Assembly: GCA_009599575.1 (NCBI GenBank)
Contig: VWND01000007.1
Location: 496,001 to 560,000 of the forward strand
From: Blumeriella jaapii
Taxonomy: Eukaryota; Ascomycota; Leotiomycetes; Helotiales; Drepanopezizaceae
DNA length: 64,000 bases
Direction of reading: 5' to 3'
This document shows positions 43,516-54,856 of this stretch, piece by piece. The translations under genes and the position numbers were made by a program. The notes beneath the pieces are model-generated. The model was not told where the DNA came from and ran no database searches. It worked only from the letters and a program-made list of their open reading frames with translations. Numbering within the stretch: position 1 is the first letter of the stretch; every line of letters begins with the position of its first letter.

Positions 43516-46500
43516 ATGTCAGGTTCGTCCTTCAGGCTCGAAAATGCCGCGCCCACCGCCCCCGTGAACGGGTCTGAGAGCAATCAAAACAAAAGCCAGC
43601 AGCCATGGAATCTGCCACCGCGAGCGAAGTCTGCGTCCTTGTTGACGCAGGCACTCACTACAAACCACGAGACAGACGAGCCATCGGCAACTGCATACGC
43701 CAATGCACCGAGTACGATTCCACCCGTACAAGCGTCATGCAACGACTCACGGCGCATTGCAATGGCAGGCGTTGGGAGCAGAGGCCATGCGTCAAACACA
43801 ACCGAACACAAAGTTCCCGCAGGAGATGCCGCTGGAGATATACGAGCAAGCATGAGTCTAGGGGCTACGCCGAGGTCGACTGCGACAATCTCCAATGTTT
43901 TTGACATGAGGGGCGTTGATTCGCTTCTCATGAGCCACAGAGATCTGATGAATACCAGCAAAGCGCGTGGGACTTCTTTGGAGCGCACAAACAAGGAGAA
44001 AAGAGTACAGGAACTTCCAGAGGGTATTTTTTCAACCCAATCTGGTAGCACTGGTCTTTCTCAACCTGCAACTCCCTCGACACCACCTTCCACGAGTGCA
44101 ATATCTCCATTCCCTCCAACAGAAGGGGTGCGCGCAACATACAGATCGTGGAGAGATGCTCGTCCCGCTACGGCCGCGGAAAAAGCCTGGTCAATTGGCG
44201 AGCATGGGAGCCATGATACCGAGGGAGGCCAGGTCGAAAAGTCCATTGCCGAAGCACTTGCTGGGATTGAACCGAACAACCGGAGTAGGAAAGCAAGCCA
44301 CAGTCTACGGTTCTTCAGAGAGGGGCTCCCGGAAGACAAGTTGGTCAAGCGAGATTCTAAGAGTAGAGGAAGATCTAAGGAGGAGTTGTGTCGAGGAAAA
44401 AGCTTTCATGAGATGCAGAGTAGTGGACCCCAGTCACCACGTGAAGATGGCACGCCTCCTACTTCTAGTCCTTCGTTCGACAAGCCGAAAGCTTTTGAAC
44501 CAATTGCTGAACATGCGGCCCATGTCGCGATACAGGGTCTCAAACATGTCGCAAATTCAAGCGACGATCCGGCTTCAAAGGAAGGCTATTTTGATAGTTC
44601 ACATGCTACTGAAACGGTATCGAAAGAACAGCTAGAAGTAATGCCACCCCAGCTACTTGCCGACATCCGGAAAAATCACAACCTAACTCCTGGTGCTACT
44701 AAAGGCTCTTCCTTCTCGCGAAGCATTCCCGTGACTGCCTCGGAGAGACCACAATCCTACATTACCAAATCAGAATCGACAGGAGAAGGCCCTATTGTAA
44801 CTCCTGGTGTGAAAGTTGAGAAGGTTCCTGATGGACGCGACGAATCCAACGTCAAGGTTACAGACGAAGAAGATGATTCGGGGGAAGAGCAAATATCTTC
44901 GGCCCTTTTCGTACCTCATAAACTTCACCATGAAGCTCCTGACCGTGAAACTCTCGGGAGTCACGAAGATCTTGAGCCAAGTGAGATCGATCAACAGAAT
45001 TCTCAGTGGCTGGAAGAACACGCAGTTCCTTCTTGTGATGTGGATGAGAAATACTTGAGTCAAGACTTTAGATCCGAACTACCTCTCCCAAACACGGCTA
45101 TAAAGCCACCAACTATACATACCGAGCCTGCGGTGACGAGGTCTGATGCCCAAGACTATACTTACGCTGATCGTGATTCTGAAGATGAAGGCGGATATAC
45201 AACGCTTGAAGAGGATTCTGGCGTGACTGATAACGACCAGGAAACTACACCTACTGGCTCTTTGAAGCACGGCAGTCGACTCCCTATCGCCACTACCCAT
45301 GGCCTTCATGACCATCAGCAAAAACGAAAGCAGCCCTTGGACACTATTGAACTGATACCTTATCGCCACCAAGTTGGCGGTCATACAACAATGTGGCGCT
45401 TCTCCAAGCGAGCAGTGTGCAAACAGCTTAACAATCAAGAAAATAAATTCTATGAGACTGTCGAATCATTCCATCCCGAACTTTTGAAGTTTCTTCCAAG
45501 GTATGTATCCCCTGTTCCCGTCTCGTCCCTTGGGGCCGTGAAGCTGAGTCTTACAAAGACATGAACACACACACGACGTACCCACTCCATGATATTCGGA
45601 GAACCACTTTTGCTGACAAAACAATTTCCAATTTGATTTAGGTACATTGGAGTCCTCAATGTCACTTTTGAGAAGCAGATACGGCGCAAGTCGACCAAAA
45701 AAGAAGATTCCGATGTGGCTGATCGTCAAGACTCTGCTCTAAACGGGCAGGAAGACAGGCCCAATGAGGTCGTCGAAAATGCTGCCAATAGACATGCTCC
45801 AGCGACAGGTCAAGAAGAGAAGCGATTGATTAGCCAATCCCTCCATTCATCCTCCCAGCCAATTCCAACCGTTACGGTTGCAGACAATAGACATATTCTC
45901 CCGTCAAGCTTCTTGAAGCCACGTCCCCTGACTGCTGACTCGCACTATCGATCCATGAGCGACAACATCACCGTATCAACATCATCGGCGCGTAACCTTG
46001 GCTCTTTCGGCGTTCAGGTCTCTGATGGTAATCCTCTTCATCGACCAGCGCTATACGAAAAGCCTGCTCACAGTTGGGGTGCGACGACTGTCAACAAAGA
46101 TTTGCGCAACGAGGTCTTCGCCGACGCGTTCCTAGGTCAGCCAATTCCAATTCAAAGCCACAAGAAGCCCGCAAGTCGAAATCGTACTCTTCATCATCGA
46201 AAAGGATCCGCACTGCGCCCTTCAAACTCTGAGTCAAACTTGAAGACTGCTCAGGAAACCCAGACTGTTTCACAGCCTGCCGAGGAATCGATTCGGAAGA
46301 AGGCGATCAAGACAGCTGCTGAGCGGAGGGCTGGTCCGACATCCATAGGTCCGACGTCAATGACGGAGGCCGAGACAACTGGACCAGATGGCCAAGTCGC
46401 ACAGGAGGAAGAGGTTGAATTTGATGAGAAGGCTGGCACCAGTGCTCCCGAACCCGAGATTGTTTACTCCGACGGTACTAAAACAGGCAAACGCCAAAGA

Positions 46501-47595
46501 CGTTACTCCAGCGGTGGCCTCCGTCGGAAGCCCATGGAAGTGGCTGACGATCGAGGTAATCTCAAGTACTTCGCAGAGGCCGATGATGCTGGATCCAAGA
46601 GTGATGGTGAGGAAGAGGTCTTCGCGATGGATGTGGAACTGGTCCAAAAGAGTTCGGGATCCGCTCATGCCGAGGGCGCAAAGCTCACACATGCCGCTGT
46701 CAAAGTCGACGACGGTTTGAAGTCTAGTTCCGGCAAATCCACTGGACCTGAGCCTGGGAGTATGCTACCTGCTGCTCCCGACGAGCCATCATCCAAATTC
46801 TTGGCCATGCCTCGGCCAATGAATCCGAAAGAGGCACGAGCTCAACCTAGTTCTCGTGTAGAATACTTCCTCCTGCTCGAAGACTTGACAGCGGGAATGA
46901 AGCGACCCTGTATCATGGATCTCAAGATGGGCACTCGGCAGTACGGGGTTGATGCGAACGAAACAAAACAGCTGTCACAGCGTCGCAAATGTGCAGCTAC
47001 TACATCTAAGGAATTAGGTGTCAGAGTCTGTGGCTTGCAGGTCTGGGATGCCAAGACTCAGACTTACATCTTCCAGGACAAATACTTTGGACGAGATTTG
47101 AAGGTTGGGGTCGAGTTTCAGAACGCGCTGAAGAGGTTCTTGTACGATGGGATCGACTACTCGAGTGTGTTACGTCACATCCCAACTATCTTGAGCAAAC
47201 TCTCTAAATTGGAAGTGATCATACGAGGGCTTGCGGGCTATCGATTCTACGCTGCCAGTCTTCTGATGTTCTATGATGGTAACACCGAGGCGTCAGTAGA
47301 AGACAGCGATAACGAGATGAGCAAGGAAGTGCGTGTAAAAAGTAAGGAGATTGACTTCAAGATCGCAGACTTTGCAAACTGCGTCACAACGGAGGACTTT
47401 TCGAATGGCAAAGCCTGTCCTCCTTCTCACCCCGAGTCGCCCGATAATGGCTTTCTTCGGGGTTTGAGAAGCTTACGGCGGTACTTCTTGGCGATTCAAG
47501 GAGAAGTGCGTGCCGAGATGGGGTTCTTGGGTGCTTTGGACGGAGAACATCATTTTGTCGATGAGATCAATGATGAGAGCGGGATTAGTTACTGA
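43516..47595 (+). CDS. KCS1: Inositol hexakisphosphate kinase Kcs1
   Basis: Exons 43516-45500 and 45642-47595 with a 141 nt intron (GTATGT...TTTAG), joining LLKFLPR to YIGVLNVTFEKQ; 1312 residues. The long N-terminal half is Ser/Thr/Pro-rich and disordered, as in other fungal Kcs1 proteins. The kinase domain is split: GGHTTMWRFSKRAVCKQLNNQ before the intron and, after a second insert, PCIMDLKMGTRQYGVDAN, the PxxxDxKxG signature of the inositol polyphosphate kinase family. DFKIADFANCVT near the C-terminus supplies the metal-binding Asp. GLRSLRRYFLAIQ closes the domain. It makes 5-PP-InsP5 from InsP6, a signal in phosphate and stress responses and vacuole biogenesis. ATG 43516 is the first in frame; an upstream exon cannot be excluded. 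Confidence 0.93.
45501..45641 (+). other. 141 nt intron of KCS1
   Basis: Donor GTATGT, acceptor GATTTAG. It is two to three times the length of most other introns in the window. Removal restores a conserved kinase stretch in frame. Confidence 0.88.
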
Positions 47596-48194
47596 GGATG
47601 CTGCGTTGTGTTTTGAGGCGCCATCTTTTCTTCGTCGTGCTTTGCCTCAGCACCAATTTCTTCTCCCTTTCTCTTTGGGGGTCGGAAAATAGGGTTAGGA
47701 TGGAGCGGATTGCTCGCTTGTATTGGAATTAGCGCTCTGGTACTGGCGTTTTTGCTTCTCGATAACTTATAGTATGATTGCTCTCACGAGCTGCAGCTTA
47801 GCACATTGATACCTTGCTGAATGATTACTTGCGTTGCCTTCTGGATTGTGAACGAGATAGTGTAATTGAAGACACTCGGTGTAACCTGTCTCTTGGACGA
47901 GTAAAGACTCTACCTAGGCAGAAGGTGATGACAGATCTTGAAAAGGAGGCTTTTCATGCAGCAGTTTCAACATATTAGAAATGCTCATGTAAACTCAGCC
48001 AGTCCCTACCAAGGTAAGGGGGTATCTAATGCTCAGCACTAATCCCCGCACACGTGATAGCGTTCTAGGGAAAACGCGCAACGCGATTGAGAGAATCCTT
48101 GACAACGACAACGCGAAATCCCTCAACAGTTCAATGCGTTCTCGTTGCTACTCACAATTGCTTGTGCCTTTTTCTATGCATTGGATCCTGCTTG
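47596..48194. other. Intergenic region KCS1 / EME1
   Basis: A 599 bp gap between tandem plus-strand genes, holding the KCS1 3' UTR and the EME1 promoter. No gene or repeat of note. Confidence 0.65.
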
Positions 48195-50268
48195 ATGAAC
48201 ATGCCACAAACGGTCATAGATTTGGTCTCGTCCCCGGAGCTTCCACCGACGCAACCAGTCGCATTACGAGCTTCCCCAAGCCGGACTTCGAAGCCTCGCA
48301 AGCCAGCAGACAATGGCATCGTTGAGCTTTTCTCCGACGACGATGAAGCCCTGCTGCGATTGGATATGCTGTCGAAGAAGGATGCAAATGCGACGATCGC
48401 AAAACCTGCTGTAGCAAGGTGCGAGAAGCCCAGCTCGACGAGAAATATGGAGCCTACAGTCGCCACATGCTCGAATTCAGAATCCTTTAGTGTCGAAAAC
48501 CAACCAGCCTCCGGGCTTGCTAAAGTCACCGACGACTTCCACTTCTTATCGGACGACTTTGACAGTACGGTGAATTTCGATTCAAGCAAAATACAACCCG
48601 ACGACGATCCATTCGCGGACGACTTACCCCCTCTAAAAAGACGAAAAGTTTCTCCGCCTGCGCCTCCGAAGCCGCAGCCCGCGAAGCGGATATCATCTGG
48701 CCCAGCTTTCAAGGCGTCGACTAGTAAGATATTAGAGTCGGACCCCGTGGTATTTACAAGTTCTCCGGATCCGTTTGCTGAAGCCGCAAGACGGAGAGCA
48801 CAGAAGCGAAGACTGAATAAAGAGGTGGATGAACATGACGAGGATGGTTCCGTTGGTCATGAAAACACTTTCAACGGCAGGGGCCAGATGTTAAAAAATG
48901 CTTTCAACTTTGTTGATGATGGGTCAGAATCGGATCTCCCCGACATTGATCAGCTTTCTAAACGCATTATTCCGAGATTTAAGAAGGGCTCGGGCTCTCT
49001 GGAAGCCCTTGAGAAATGTAACGCCGATAAAGCGAAGAGAGAGTCTTCGAAAGATAAGGCAAGCGAGTCAAAGAGTAAAGAAGACAAGGCGGCCGAGAAG
49101 GCCAGGAAGGCAAGGGAGAAAGCAGCAGCAAAAGAAGCTGAGAAGGAGCAGAAGGCTCTGGAAAGGGAGAGAAAGAAACGTGACAAAGAAGTAGCCATCG
49201 AGCTAGCGAGAGTCAATCTTTTGAAGACGGACAAGAAGGTTTCGACGCCGGAGATGATAGTTGATCTTCCATCATCCCTCGACCCGATATTGAGAGAACA
49301 GGCCTCGGCGATGTTGCGGCCTCTGGATGTTGAGTGTAGCACTTGGGAGATCGATGTGCCGGTTATCAAGTGGAGGAGGAAAGTTGTGGCCGAGTATGAT
49401 GAAGAAGCGGATCATTATGTGCCTGTTCCGAAATACATCAGGTCCGAAGGTCATGCCATGTGTGTTCTGAAAGCTCAGGCCCTCGTTGATTTGATTACTG
49501 GCACAGAGGGTGCGAATTTGGACTCTCATGTCTTGAAATTACAGGCCAAGCTCGACAATTGCAAGATTATCTACCTGATCGAAGGCCACAACAGCTGGAT
49601 GAAGAAGAACAGAAATCTCCTAAATCGACAATTTGATGCAGCTGCCAGAAGCCACGGTCCGCCGCAAGAAGCCTCGCAATCTGCGAGCCAGAGGGCAAGG
49701 AAGAAGAAGAAGGAGCCGGTATATGTGGCTGAGGATTTGATTGAGGATGCGATGCTGAGGCTGCAAATCGTGTACGAGGTGCTCATTCATCACACCAACT
49801 CGATGATTGAAACTGCCGAGTGGGTCGTGAATTTCACGCAACATATCTCCTCGATACCTTACAAGTAAGCCTTGCCTTTCCCCCTCGCAAAAGTTCTAGC
49901 CTCCGTCCTCTCTTCTTCCTCAAACTAACACCAGAGTCCCCAGAACCCAAAAATTCTCCCTCGACACCGCCTTCTGCATGGACACCGGCCAAGTCAAGAC
50001 CGGGATCGATGCCTTCGACACCTACCAGAAGATGCTTGAGCAGATCCAATTCGTCACGCCCCCCGTAGCCATAGGCATCATGAACAAATACCCCACGGTG
50101 CAAGAGCTGATCAAGGGCTTGCAAAAGAACGGACAGGGTGCGCTGCAGGAGTGCAAAAAGGCGTCGAACAAGAACGGGTCGTTTAGCGATCGGCGGGTCG
50201 GGCCAGCTATCAGCAAGAGGGTGTGGAAGGTGTTCTTGGGGAGTGATCCAGCTAGTTGGGACGTCTGA
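48195..50268 (+). CDS. EME1: Eme1/Mms4-like subunit of the Mus81 structure-specific endonuclease
   Basis: Exons 48195-49864 and 49944-50268 with a 79 nt intron, joining SIPYK to TQKFSLDTAFC; 664 residues. Starts at 48195 and 48201 (MNMPQTVIDL) are equally possible. The N-terminal VIDLVSSPELP is a SUMO-interacting-motif-like sequence. The first 300 residues are acidic and Ser-rich with basic patches (PPLKRRKVSPP). A strongly charged Lys/Glu/Ala helix (about 310-370) precedes the ERCC4-type domain: YIRSEGHAMCVLKAQALVDLI, then KIIYLIEGHNSWMKKN and LQIVYEVLIHHTNSM. The catalytic ERKxxxD motif is absent, as expected for the non-catalytic partner. FDTYQKMLEQIQFVTPPVA and the C-terminal helix-hairpin-helix region match Eme1. 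With Mus81 it cuts branched DNA in recombination and replication-fork repair. Confidence 0.9.
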
Positions 50269-50855
50269 GTCCGATATGTCTAATTATGGGGCGGATGGGA
50301 GAGGGAGAGGACCACCCAGGGTTGGTTTGGACTTGTATATACTGTACGTTTGATCAGCATCATTTTCAGTCCTGTAAGGGTTGCAGTACCGTTACGGTAG
50401 GAACTCTTCTGTCGGGTATCACATGACTTGTATGCCTACAAGTACAGTAAGTATCTCCTGCCCCTCGAGATCCAGAACGAGCAAGCCTTCTCGTTTCTCA
50501 ATGAGCCTCACGCAACCGAGCTACAGCACAGTATAGCTCTGGAGGCACATGCCGAACCCCACATAGGCACCCGAGCCTCTGACAGTACTGTACAGCACAG
50601 CAGAGTCTGGGAAAGAATCGCCCATCTGTTCCAGCACAACGCTCATGGATTGTTTTCCGTCTGAACCACGCGAGCCTATTTACTCGGGAGAACATGTCCC
50701 CAGACCCGGGTACAAACTACAAACCCACAGAGAACGCTCGACACCCCGCTGGCTCACAGTAGCCCCTCCTCCCAGGAAATAGGGACTCGGGTTTGTTGGG
50801 GCGTCTTGCGGATAGCTCATCTGTGCCAATGGATGGATTTTCATGGTGATCCTTG

Positions 50856-50880
50856 CTTGCATGCTTGCATGCTTGCATAG
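50856..50880 (+). repeat. 8-bp tandem repeat GCTTGCAT x3
   Basis: Three head-to-tail copies of CTTGCATG in a 25 bp stretch. The unit contains the palindrome TGCA. Confidence 0.85.
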
Positions 50881-51174
50881 AAAAAAACAAGACTTCGGTG
50901 GGGCGTTGGGTCGAGTCGGGATGGCAACGCGTGAGGATTTTGGGATGTGCTGTTGAGCCTGAGATGCTGTACTGTACTACTACTGTACGTACGGAAACGT
51001 CGGGGTTGTGAACTGTTTCTGCCCCCAAATATAAAGAGAGTAATGCGTGCGTGGGTGGGTTTAGGTGTACTGTACTGTTTGTAGAAGGCCCAAGATTTGC
51101 ATTGCATTGTGGTATGTTGTAGAAATCGTAGACCCGCGGCGCGCGGGGTATTCTAGATCGCGACCTTTGTGTTG

Positions 51175-51196
51175 TTTTTTTTTTTTTTTTTTTTTT
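51175..51196 (+). repeat. T22 homopolymer
   Basis: Twenty-two consecutive T followed by AATAATAATTA. It could be an old poly(A) tract of a minus-strand retrocopy, but no open frame or target-site duplication supports that. Confidence 0.9.
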
Positions 51197-52109
51197 AATA
51201 ATAATTAGCTTTACGGCGGAAGGTTCTATTTGAACTTTCCTTAGAAAATGCCTGACGGAGGAGCGAGACAGAGAGAGAGAGGGTGGGGGCGGAGAGCAGG
51301 AAAAGCCACAACGCAAGTCCTCTCCTACCTACACATACTTCTATGCATAACATCAGGTGTAGAAAAGTCAGAGTTGGAGAAAAGTCTGCGCCAACCAACG
51401 GAATCCCTGGCTCGTCGGGGATGTACAGTACAGTTATGTACGTGTTTGCTACAGTACTTCCACGAGAGATCGACGGCTCGGGTTAAGAGTCGAGGAAGTG
51501 GGGACTTGACACTACTGTACATACTGTACTGTACTGTATGTGTAGAAGCAACATGCCTCCGATCCCCTGTCCGAGCCTAGATATCGAAGCAGTGTGTACA
51601 CAGTACTTACTTACTGTACGAAGTATGTACAGTACAGTAGTACTGTACAGCACATAGTCAATAAACCCTAACTCAATATCACGGTTCAGAAGCGAGAAAG
51701 AGTAGCGTCAATCATAATCCACCCATAATGCATTTTTTGGGGATATACTGTAATAACGTTCACGTCATAACCTCGACTCATCACGTGCACCGACCGTGCT
51801 CCTCCTCTTCCCGACCAATCCAGAGAAATAAATAGCGTGCGCCGTTCCAGCGCAACTCGATCCGTTCCAGCCAGCCCTTCGCAGATATCAGACCCAGCCT
51901 CTCCTGTCAGACGACAGCAACACATCCGGTGTTTATGGCGAAACCCTGGGTCCACGAAGCGGTAAACGTTGCAGTTGGGAATGAATGAATGAATGCTGTT
52001 ATTCGTTGATTCATAATTAGCATGCGAATTTTGGTAATCTCCGTTCTAGAAGCTTTTTGTAAAGCGGAATGTGATCGTCTTACCTTCCATGGTTCCATAC
52101 GCAGATATA

Positions 52110-52238
52110 TTAGTTGTTACATGAAGGTTCCGTGCAGTGTTTGGGTTTATCCTTAGGTGAGTGTTGTTGAGGTACTGGCGCAGACATACTGCTCGCTGCC
52201 AAAGCGAGAAGCCCGAACATGTGTAGCAGGAAGCGCAT
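52110..52238 (-). CDS. Candidate small secreted peptide (42 aa)
   Basis: ATG at 52238 opens a 42-codon frame that begins with a clear signal-peptide-like segment: MRFLLHMFGLLALAASSMSA, with likely cleavage after SMSA or AAS. The predicted mature part, about 22-25 residues, is hydrophilic, rich in Pro, Lys and His (PVPQQHSPKDKPKHCTEPSC) with two cysteines five apart, ending in NN and TAA. The leader before the ATG is A/C-rich with CTAAA at the start codon, good fungal start context, and TATAAATA lies about 115 bp upstream. It is isolated in a repeat-rich, gene-poor region, the setting where fungi often carry secreted-peptide or effector-like genes. A longer spliced product is possible but no clean donor/acceptor was found. 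No homolog is recognised. It could be chance; the signal peptide plus TATA box raise the odds. Confidence 0.45.
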   Translation of the reverse strand: MRFLLHMFGLLALAASSMSAPVPQQHSPKDKPKHCTEPSCNN

Positions 52239-52350
52239 TTTAGCGTTTGAAGTGGTGGTTGTGTTGAAAGCGAGTTTTGATTACGGATAGCTCGAAAAAG
52301 CAATGTTTTTGCCGATGACTCGAAGCTAAAGAGATAGGGTGGATAACAGG

Positions 52351-52358
52351 TATTTATA
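52351..52358 (-). promoter_or_regulatory. TATA box candidate for the small-peptide gene
   Basis: TATAAATA on the minus strand, 113 bp upstream of the ATG at 52238. Distance and sequence fit a fungal core promoter; not proven. Confidence 0.4.
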
Positions 52359-52396
52359 ATTTATTCTCCGTCCATATCTGACTTTTTCCCGAAAAT

Positions 52397-52450
52397 ACGG
52401 TGACTCTTTTCTGAAAAGACGGTGACTCTTTTCTGAAAAGACGGTGAAAA
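52397..52450 (+). repeat. 22-bp tandem repeat, 2.4 copies
   Basis: ACGGTGACTCTTTTCTGAAA plus AG, at 52397-52418 and 52419-52440 without mismatch, then a partial third copy to 52450. It lies just upstream of the TATA box of the small-peptide candidate. Confidence 0.9.
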
Positions 52451-53166
52451 ACGAAAATCAGATGTTGAACTCTAAGGAAACATGCTGTTTTTCCTTGGGA
52501 AGGAAAAAGGTAAAAAATGCCTGTAACGAAAAAAAGCCGTAGGTTTGCGGATTTAAACATCGTCCAAATAAGAAATGTGCTCGTTTCCCAATCGTTGCTG
52601 GGCGGAGATCTTGGTTTGTTCCTTTTCGACGTGGCATAGATTATTCACCTTTATTCCAAGGGAAAAGAGAGTATACCATAGTGGTACAGTATTGTACTGT
52701 ACCATACAAGCACGTGTCTTACTTTACCACTGTCTTATTTACCGTAGACTGGTTCACTCGACAATCCTTGAAACCCGATTAATGGGTTCCCGAGTCCCGG
52801 GGCTGGGAAAAGTAAGTTGTGCAAACGGGCGCGGGCGGAGAGCGAGACCTGGACAGCTGGAGCAAGCGAGAAAGGTGGACCGTCTGCGACAGAAAGTAGC
52901 GAGATGCGGATTCTCTGGGTTCCCGATGCTTTGCGGTACGGAACTACGGTACTGTACGTGGACCGATGTGTGGGTAGCGAGGAAGAACGAGAACGGAAAC
53001 CAAGGTTGCTGCTGTCTAGCGGTCAAGAGTTTCGCCAGTGTTGAGCTACACCGTACTTATGATGCAATATCATCATAAGTACAAGGTTGCCATCTGCCCC
53101 AGCTCTTCTTTACAGTTCTGTACAGTACCAGGTGATCAAGTGACGAGCGACTTACTGTACTGTAGG

Positions 53167-53196
53167 TACAGTACTGTACAGTACTGTACAGTACTG
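53167..53196 (+). repeat. Array of a 10-bp palindromic unit TACAGTACTG
   Basis: Three perfect copies of TACAGTACTG head to tail. The unit contains CAGTACTG, its own reverse complement, so the array can fold as a cruciform or hairpin. Confidence 0.92.
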
Positions 53197-53629
53197 TAAG
53201 AGTGTCCACAAGGTTGAAAAAGCACATACAGCGCAGAGCAACCTCTCACACACAGTCGAGCGCTGGGGTCTTGTCTTCACTCAAGAGCAACGGCTCCGTT
53301 TATATAGTACGGTGTAAAACCAAATTCGCGCAAGAAGCAATGATCGGATAATCCTTCTCATCAAGTGACTTACAGTACTTGCTCGCGCGGTGAGCAGAAA
53401 CCGAAGTATGAGCCCGCATGAGCTGATGCAGGTAGCGGCAGTAGCTTTTTCTGGCAAGCGCTTTTTACTGTACTATATGTACCCATCTTTTGATTACCCT
53501 CAAGACATGTGGAATTGTAAGGATGGATACATGCTTCCTGCCCAACACACTACGTACAGTCAGTACAGTACAGTACATGTGTACACAGAAAGCAAGTATC
53601 TAATCGGCACCAGTAGAGCCAGTGTTTAT

Positions 53630-53659
53630 GTACAGTACAGTACAGTACAGTACAGTACG
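53630..53659 (+). repeat. (TACAG)n pentanucleotide microsatellite
   Basis: Five to six copies of TACAG. The same unit occurs at about 54121-54145 and 60935-60957. Confidence 0.92.
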
Positions 53660-53902
53660 CCGCGACTGCAATTCTAGAAGTACCGTACCGTACAGACAGA
53701 CGTTGTTTATCCAGGAAGACACGCTTCGAAGCGAATGGGCCGCCACTTGTTCGTTAAGCTTGATTGGTAAAGTAGCACATACTGTACAGTAGCAGTACCA
53801 GCTCATGCAGCTTCCCATGCTTCGACACACTATGTACATACATGCATACTTGTGCGAAACAATATTGATTTCATATCCGTGTGATACTCCATCACCAGGG
53901 GG

Positions 53903-54041
53903 CATTCATTCATTCATTCATTCATTCATTCATTCATTCATTCATTCATTCATTCATTCATTCATTCATTCATTCATTCATTCATTCATTCATTCATTCA
54001 TTCATTCATTCATCCATCCATCCATTCATTCATTCATTCAT
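53903..54041 (+). repeat. (CATT)n microsatellite, about 139 bp
   Basis: About 35 tetranucleotide units, mostly CATT, interrupted by three CATC units near 54011-54022. In frame it would encode an Ile-His-Ser-Phe repeat, which I regard as an artefact. Confidence 0.95.
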
Positions 54042-54856
54042 CCTCCGATAATCCAAAGCAGCATTATTGCCAAGAATTCGAATGGAGCAAGAAGTTACCT
54101 ACGCACAGATGTCAAACTCTGGTACAGTACAGTACAGTACAGTGTGTACAGTACACCGGCTGCGGCTGCCCGAACGCGCTTCTAGAAGCAAGTGAAAAAA
54201 AAAACCCACCTTGCAAACCTTTTTCATCTGAAACTCTCCACCGCAAGCCTTTTACGCACTCAACGTACGAGCAAGCAAGAAAAGAGGGGTCGTGGAAACC
54301 AACCAACCAACCCATGATGGGGAGCGACTTTGCGAACGACACTGTTTTCGAAGTTCCATGACCACCGCAGCCTAGGTATCAAAAGGAGTAGAGCGGCGTG
54401 CTGATGCTGATGCCGTTGATAATGTTGTTCGGTGATAAGCAGCAACCGAGAGAGATATTGCAGCCGAAGCCCGCGCGCTAATGCGTGACGTGATGGGTGA
54501 GACGAACACAAATACAGATTTCGCAAAGTTTTTCAGTCGTCTTGAAAGACTAAACAGATTGCGGGTATTAGACCCGGGACAACATGTTGACGCGACAATC
54601 TAGTTGCTCGTCATGGAGAAGGTTCTTCTTGCCCCACTTCTCATCTCACGTCCTCCTTCTAATCTCGACTTCTCGCCAGAAGTAATCAATCTGCCACCTT
54701 GATAAAAGATTCTTAAGTACAAAGATAAGAGGTATAAAAAGAGATTTGACAAGCAGAATATACCCTCCGTCGGCGCCCCCAATGAACAAATAAAAAGTGC
54801 TCAATAACAGGTAAGAGAGAGACATTGTAAAGTAATGACGGCCGGAAAGTATCCGC

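Larger units (their letters stand above)
50269..52109. other. Gene-free, repeat-rich spacer downstream of EME1
   Basis: No credible gene. It holds numerous TACTGTAC/GTACAGTAC words (clusters near 50970-51000, 51510-51545 and 51600-51655), an 8-bp tandem repeat at 50856-50880 and a 22-base T run at 51175-51196. The density of the GTAC palindrome rises sharply here relative to the left of the window. Confidence 0.7.
52239..54856. other. Repeat-rich spacer without a gene
   Basis: The left part is the promoter of the small-peptide candidate. It holds a 22-bp tandem repeat (52397-52450), a 10-bp palindromic array (53167-53196), a (TACAG)n run (53630-53659), a CATT microsatellite (53903-54041) and another TACAG run near 54121-54150. 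The frames across the CATT block are translations of the microsatellite. Nothing else supportable. Confidence 0.65.

Noticed and set aside
47690..47699. TAGGGTTAGG, like the fungal telomere repeat
   Set aside because: Less than two repeat units, in an ordinary 3' region; expected by chance and no evidence of an interstitial telomere.
51175..51196. Poly(T) as the tail of a retroposed element
   Set aside because: No reverse-transcribed gene, open frame or target-site duplication is visible next to it.
53805..54185. 126-codon frame with an Ile-His-Ser-Phe repeat
   Set aside because: It is the CATT microsatellite read in one frame; the flanks have no coding character.
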